From Claveliimonas sp964652805 (GTDB lineage Bacteria; Bacillota; Clostridia; Lachnospirales; Lachnospiraceae): DNA of 34,504 nt. Location of the stretch: the NCBI GenBank assembly GCA_964652805.1, contig CAZZBJ010000009.1, positions 1-34,504 on the forward strand. Reading direction: 5' to 3'. Position numbers and translations under genes: made by a program. Below, piece after piece: positions 33,118 through 34,504 of this stretch. The first letter of the stretch is position 1. Each line of letters opens with the position of its first letter. The notes below the pieces were generated by a model. The model was not told the DNA's origin, did no database searches, and was given only the letters and a program-made list of their open reading frames with translations.

Positions 33118-34504
33118 ATGCAGAAAAATGATTTGGTGACAGTGCGGATAGAGGATATGGGCACTGAGGGAGAGGGCATCGGAAAGGTAGACGGATGCAC
33201 TCTTTTTATTAAGGATGCGATCATCGGGGATCTGGTGGAAGCAAAGATCATGAAGATGAAGAGGAACTATGGGTATGCAAGATTAATGAATATTCTTGCG
33301 CCCTCACCTGCCCGTCAAAATGCAAAGTGCAGGGAGGCCAGAAGATGCGGCGGCTGCCAGATTCAGGAGATGGCTTACCGGCAGCAGCTTGCGTTTAAAA
33401 AGGATAAGGTGGAGAACAACCTTCTGCGGCTCGGCGCGGTGCCAAGAGAGGCGCTGGACTTTGCTATGGAGGGGATCATCGGCATGGACGAGCCCTTCCG
33501 CTACCGCAATAAAGCCCAGTATCCTATTGGCAGAGACAGAGAAGGCCGTCTGACGGCAGGCTTCTATGTCGGCCGGACTCACCAGATCATCCCTCTGCCG
33601 AACATGGACTGCGCTCTGGGGGCAGAGGAAAATCAGCCTATCCTGCAGGAAATCCTGGCCTTTATGGAGAAATACCATGTGCAGCCCTACGACGAGGTGA
33701 CCCACGACGGGCTGGTGCGCCATGTGCTGATCCGCAAGGGCTTTGCCACCGGTGAGCTGATGGTCTGCCTTGTCATCAACGGAAATGCCCTTCCCCACAG
33801 CGACGTGCTGGCAGAGCGGCTGTCCCGCATCCAGGGCATAACGAGCATTACCTGCAGTGTCAACAAGGAGAAGACAAATGTGATCATGGGAAAAGATATC
33901 CAGACCATCTGGGGACAGGACTATATCACAGACTGCATCGGCGATGTAAAATTTCACATTTCACCCCTCTCCTTTTACCAGGTGAACCCGGTGCAGACGG
34001 AGCAGCTCTACGGCACGGCCCTGGAGTTCGCCGGACTGACAGGGGAGGAAACCGTGTGGGACCTGTACTGCGGCATCGGCACGATCTCCCTCTTCCTCGC
34101 CCGGAGGGCGGGCCGCGTTTACGGGGTGGAGATCGTCCCCCAGGCCATCCGGGACGCCAAAAACAATGCAGCCATCAACGATATTTCCAACGCCTGGTTC
34201 TATGTGGGAAAGGCAGAGGAGGTACTGCCTGACATGTACGTAAAAGAGGGGGTGCAGGCGGATGTGATCGTGGTGGACCCGCCCCGGAAGGGCTGTGAGC
34301 AGATCGTGCTGGAGACCATGGTGAAGATGCAGCCGGAGCGGATCGTGTACGTGAGCTGCGACCCCGCCACCCTGGCCCGGGACGTGAAGTATCTGCGGGA
34401 GAATGGGTATGAGCTGGACAGGGTGAAGGCGGTGGATATGTTTCCGCATACGGTGCATGTGGAGACGGTAGTACTGCTTTCCCACAAAAAACCTGACAGC
34501 ACAA
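33118..34504 (+). CDS. 23S rRNA (uracil-5-)-methyltransferase, RlmD/TrmA family (runs off window)
   Basis: The frame is open from 33118 to the right edge (462 complete codons), so only the last residues are missing. Domain order is TRAM (about 1-60), a [4Fe-4S] motif with C71, C77, C80 in CREARRCGGC and a probable fourth ligand in MDCALG, then the SAM-dependent domain with VWDLYCGIGTISLF. The catalytic part shows VVDPPRKGC and VYVSCDPATLARD, with the nucleophile C414. Enzymes of this family make 5-methyluridine in 23S rRNA; RlmD versus RlmC/RlmCD cannot be separated by eye. The ATG at 33118 is seven bases after AGGGG; ATG 33112 is too close to it. Confidence 0.93.
   Translation, partial: MQKNDLVTVRIEDMGTEGEGIGKVDGCTLFIKDAIIGDLVEAKIMKMKRNYGYARLMNILAPSPARQNAKCREARRCGGCQIQEMAYRQQLAFKKDKVENNLLRLGAVPREALDFAMEGIIGMDEPFRYRNKAQYPIGRDREGRLTAGFYVGRTHQIIPLPNMDCALGAEENQPILQEILAFMEKYHVQPYDEVTHDGLVRHVLIRKGFATGELMVCLVINGNALPHSDVLAERLSRIQGITSITCSVNKEKTNVIMGKDIQTIWGQDYITDCIGDVKFHISPLSFYQVNPVQTEQLYGTALEFAGLTGEETVWDLYCGIGTISLFLARRAGRVYGVEIVPQAIRDAKNNAAINDISNAWFYVGKAEEVLPDMYVKEGVQADVIVVDPPRKGCEQIVLETMVKMQPERIVYVSCDPATLARDVKYLRENGYELDRVKAVDMFPHTVHVETVVLLSHKKPDST

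Overview
This window looks like a chromosomal segment of an anaerobic Firmicute, most likely a gut Lachnospiraceae (Clostridia). The pointers are a pyruvate formate-lyase system with an 8-cysteine clostridial-type ferredoxin, GdpP-L9-DnaB gene order, YhaM, MutS2, PRD/EIIA-Man sugar regulation, a Trp T-box, strong AGGAGG ribosome binding sites and GC-rich third codon positions. This family-level placement is inference. No rRNA, tRNA, CRISPR array, phage gene or transposase gene was found.

Layout. 1-551: start of an EIIA-Man PTS gene (minus, runs off the edge) and a regulatory intergenic region. 552-2987: a LevR-like PRD regulator whose AAA domain is degenerate. 3039-8747: a six-gene plus-strand D-amino-acid cluster: D-serine ammonia-lyase, D-amino-acid transaminase, PxpB, PxpC, and two proteins matching the two halves of animal D-glutamate cyclase. 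It ends at a strong hairpin. 8859-10640 (minus): a stand-alone TrpB2 under a Trp-specific T-box. 10785-13595: MurL and a MurD-type ligase (probably MurD2), the alternative route that puts D-Glu into peptidoglycan by epimerising L-Glu in the precursor. 13631-16806: an AraC regulator divergent from a nucleotidyltransferase and galE. 16957-20824: gdpP, rplI, dnaB, ending at a bidirectional terminator. 20953-24376 (minus): a small ferredoxin gene, a PFL-activating enzyme with an apparent frameshift, and a pyruvate formate-lyase split into a 705-aa thiyl subunit and an 80-aa glycyl-radical subunit. 24621-25826: a sugar-binding-type lipoprotein with no transporter beside it. 25905-30477 (minus): mutS2 (interrupted by ten Ns), an OmpR-type regulator and its histidine kinase. 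30718-34504: an HtrA-like protein that has lost catalytic residues, yhaM, and an RlmD-type rRNA methyltransferase running off the right edge.

How the parts fit. Eight of the genes between 3039 and 13595 act, or probably act, on D-amino acids. The first six could drain D-Ser and D-Ala/D-Glu to pyruvate and glutamate through 5-oxoproline. The MurD2/MurL pair would supply cell-wall D-Glu without a free D-Glu pool, so D-Glu could be degraded without starving the wall. The second notable system is the split PFL with its activase, an adjacent ferredoxin and a Fur-like box inside the promoter. Both interpretations rest on family recognition and gene context, not on experiment.
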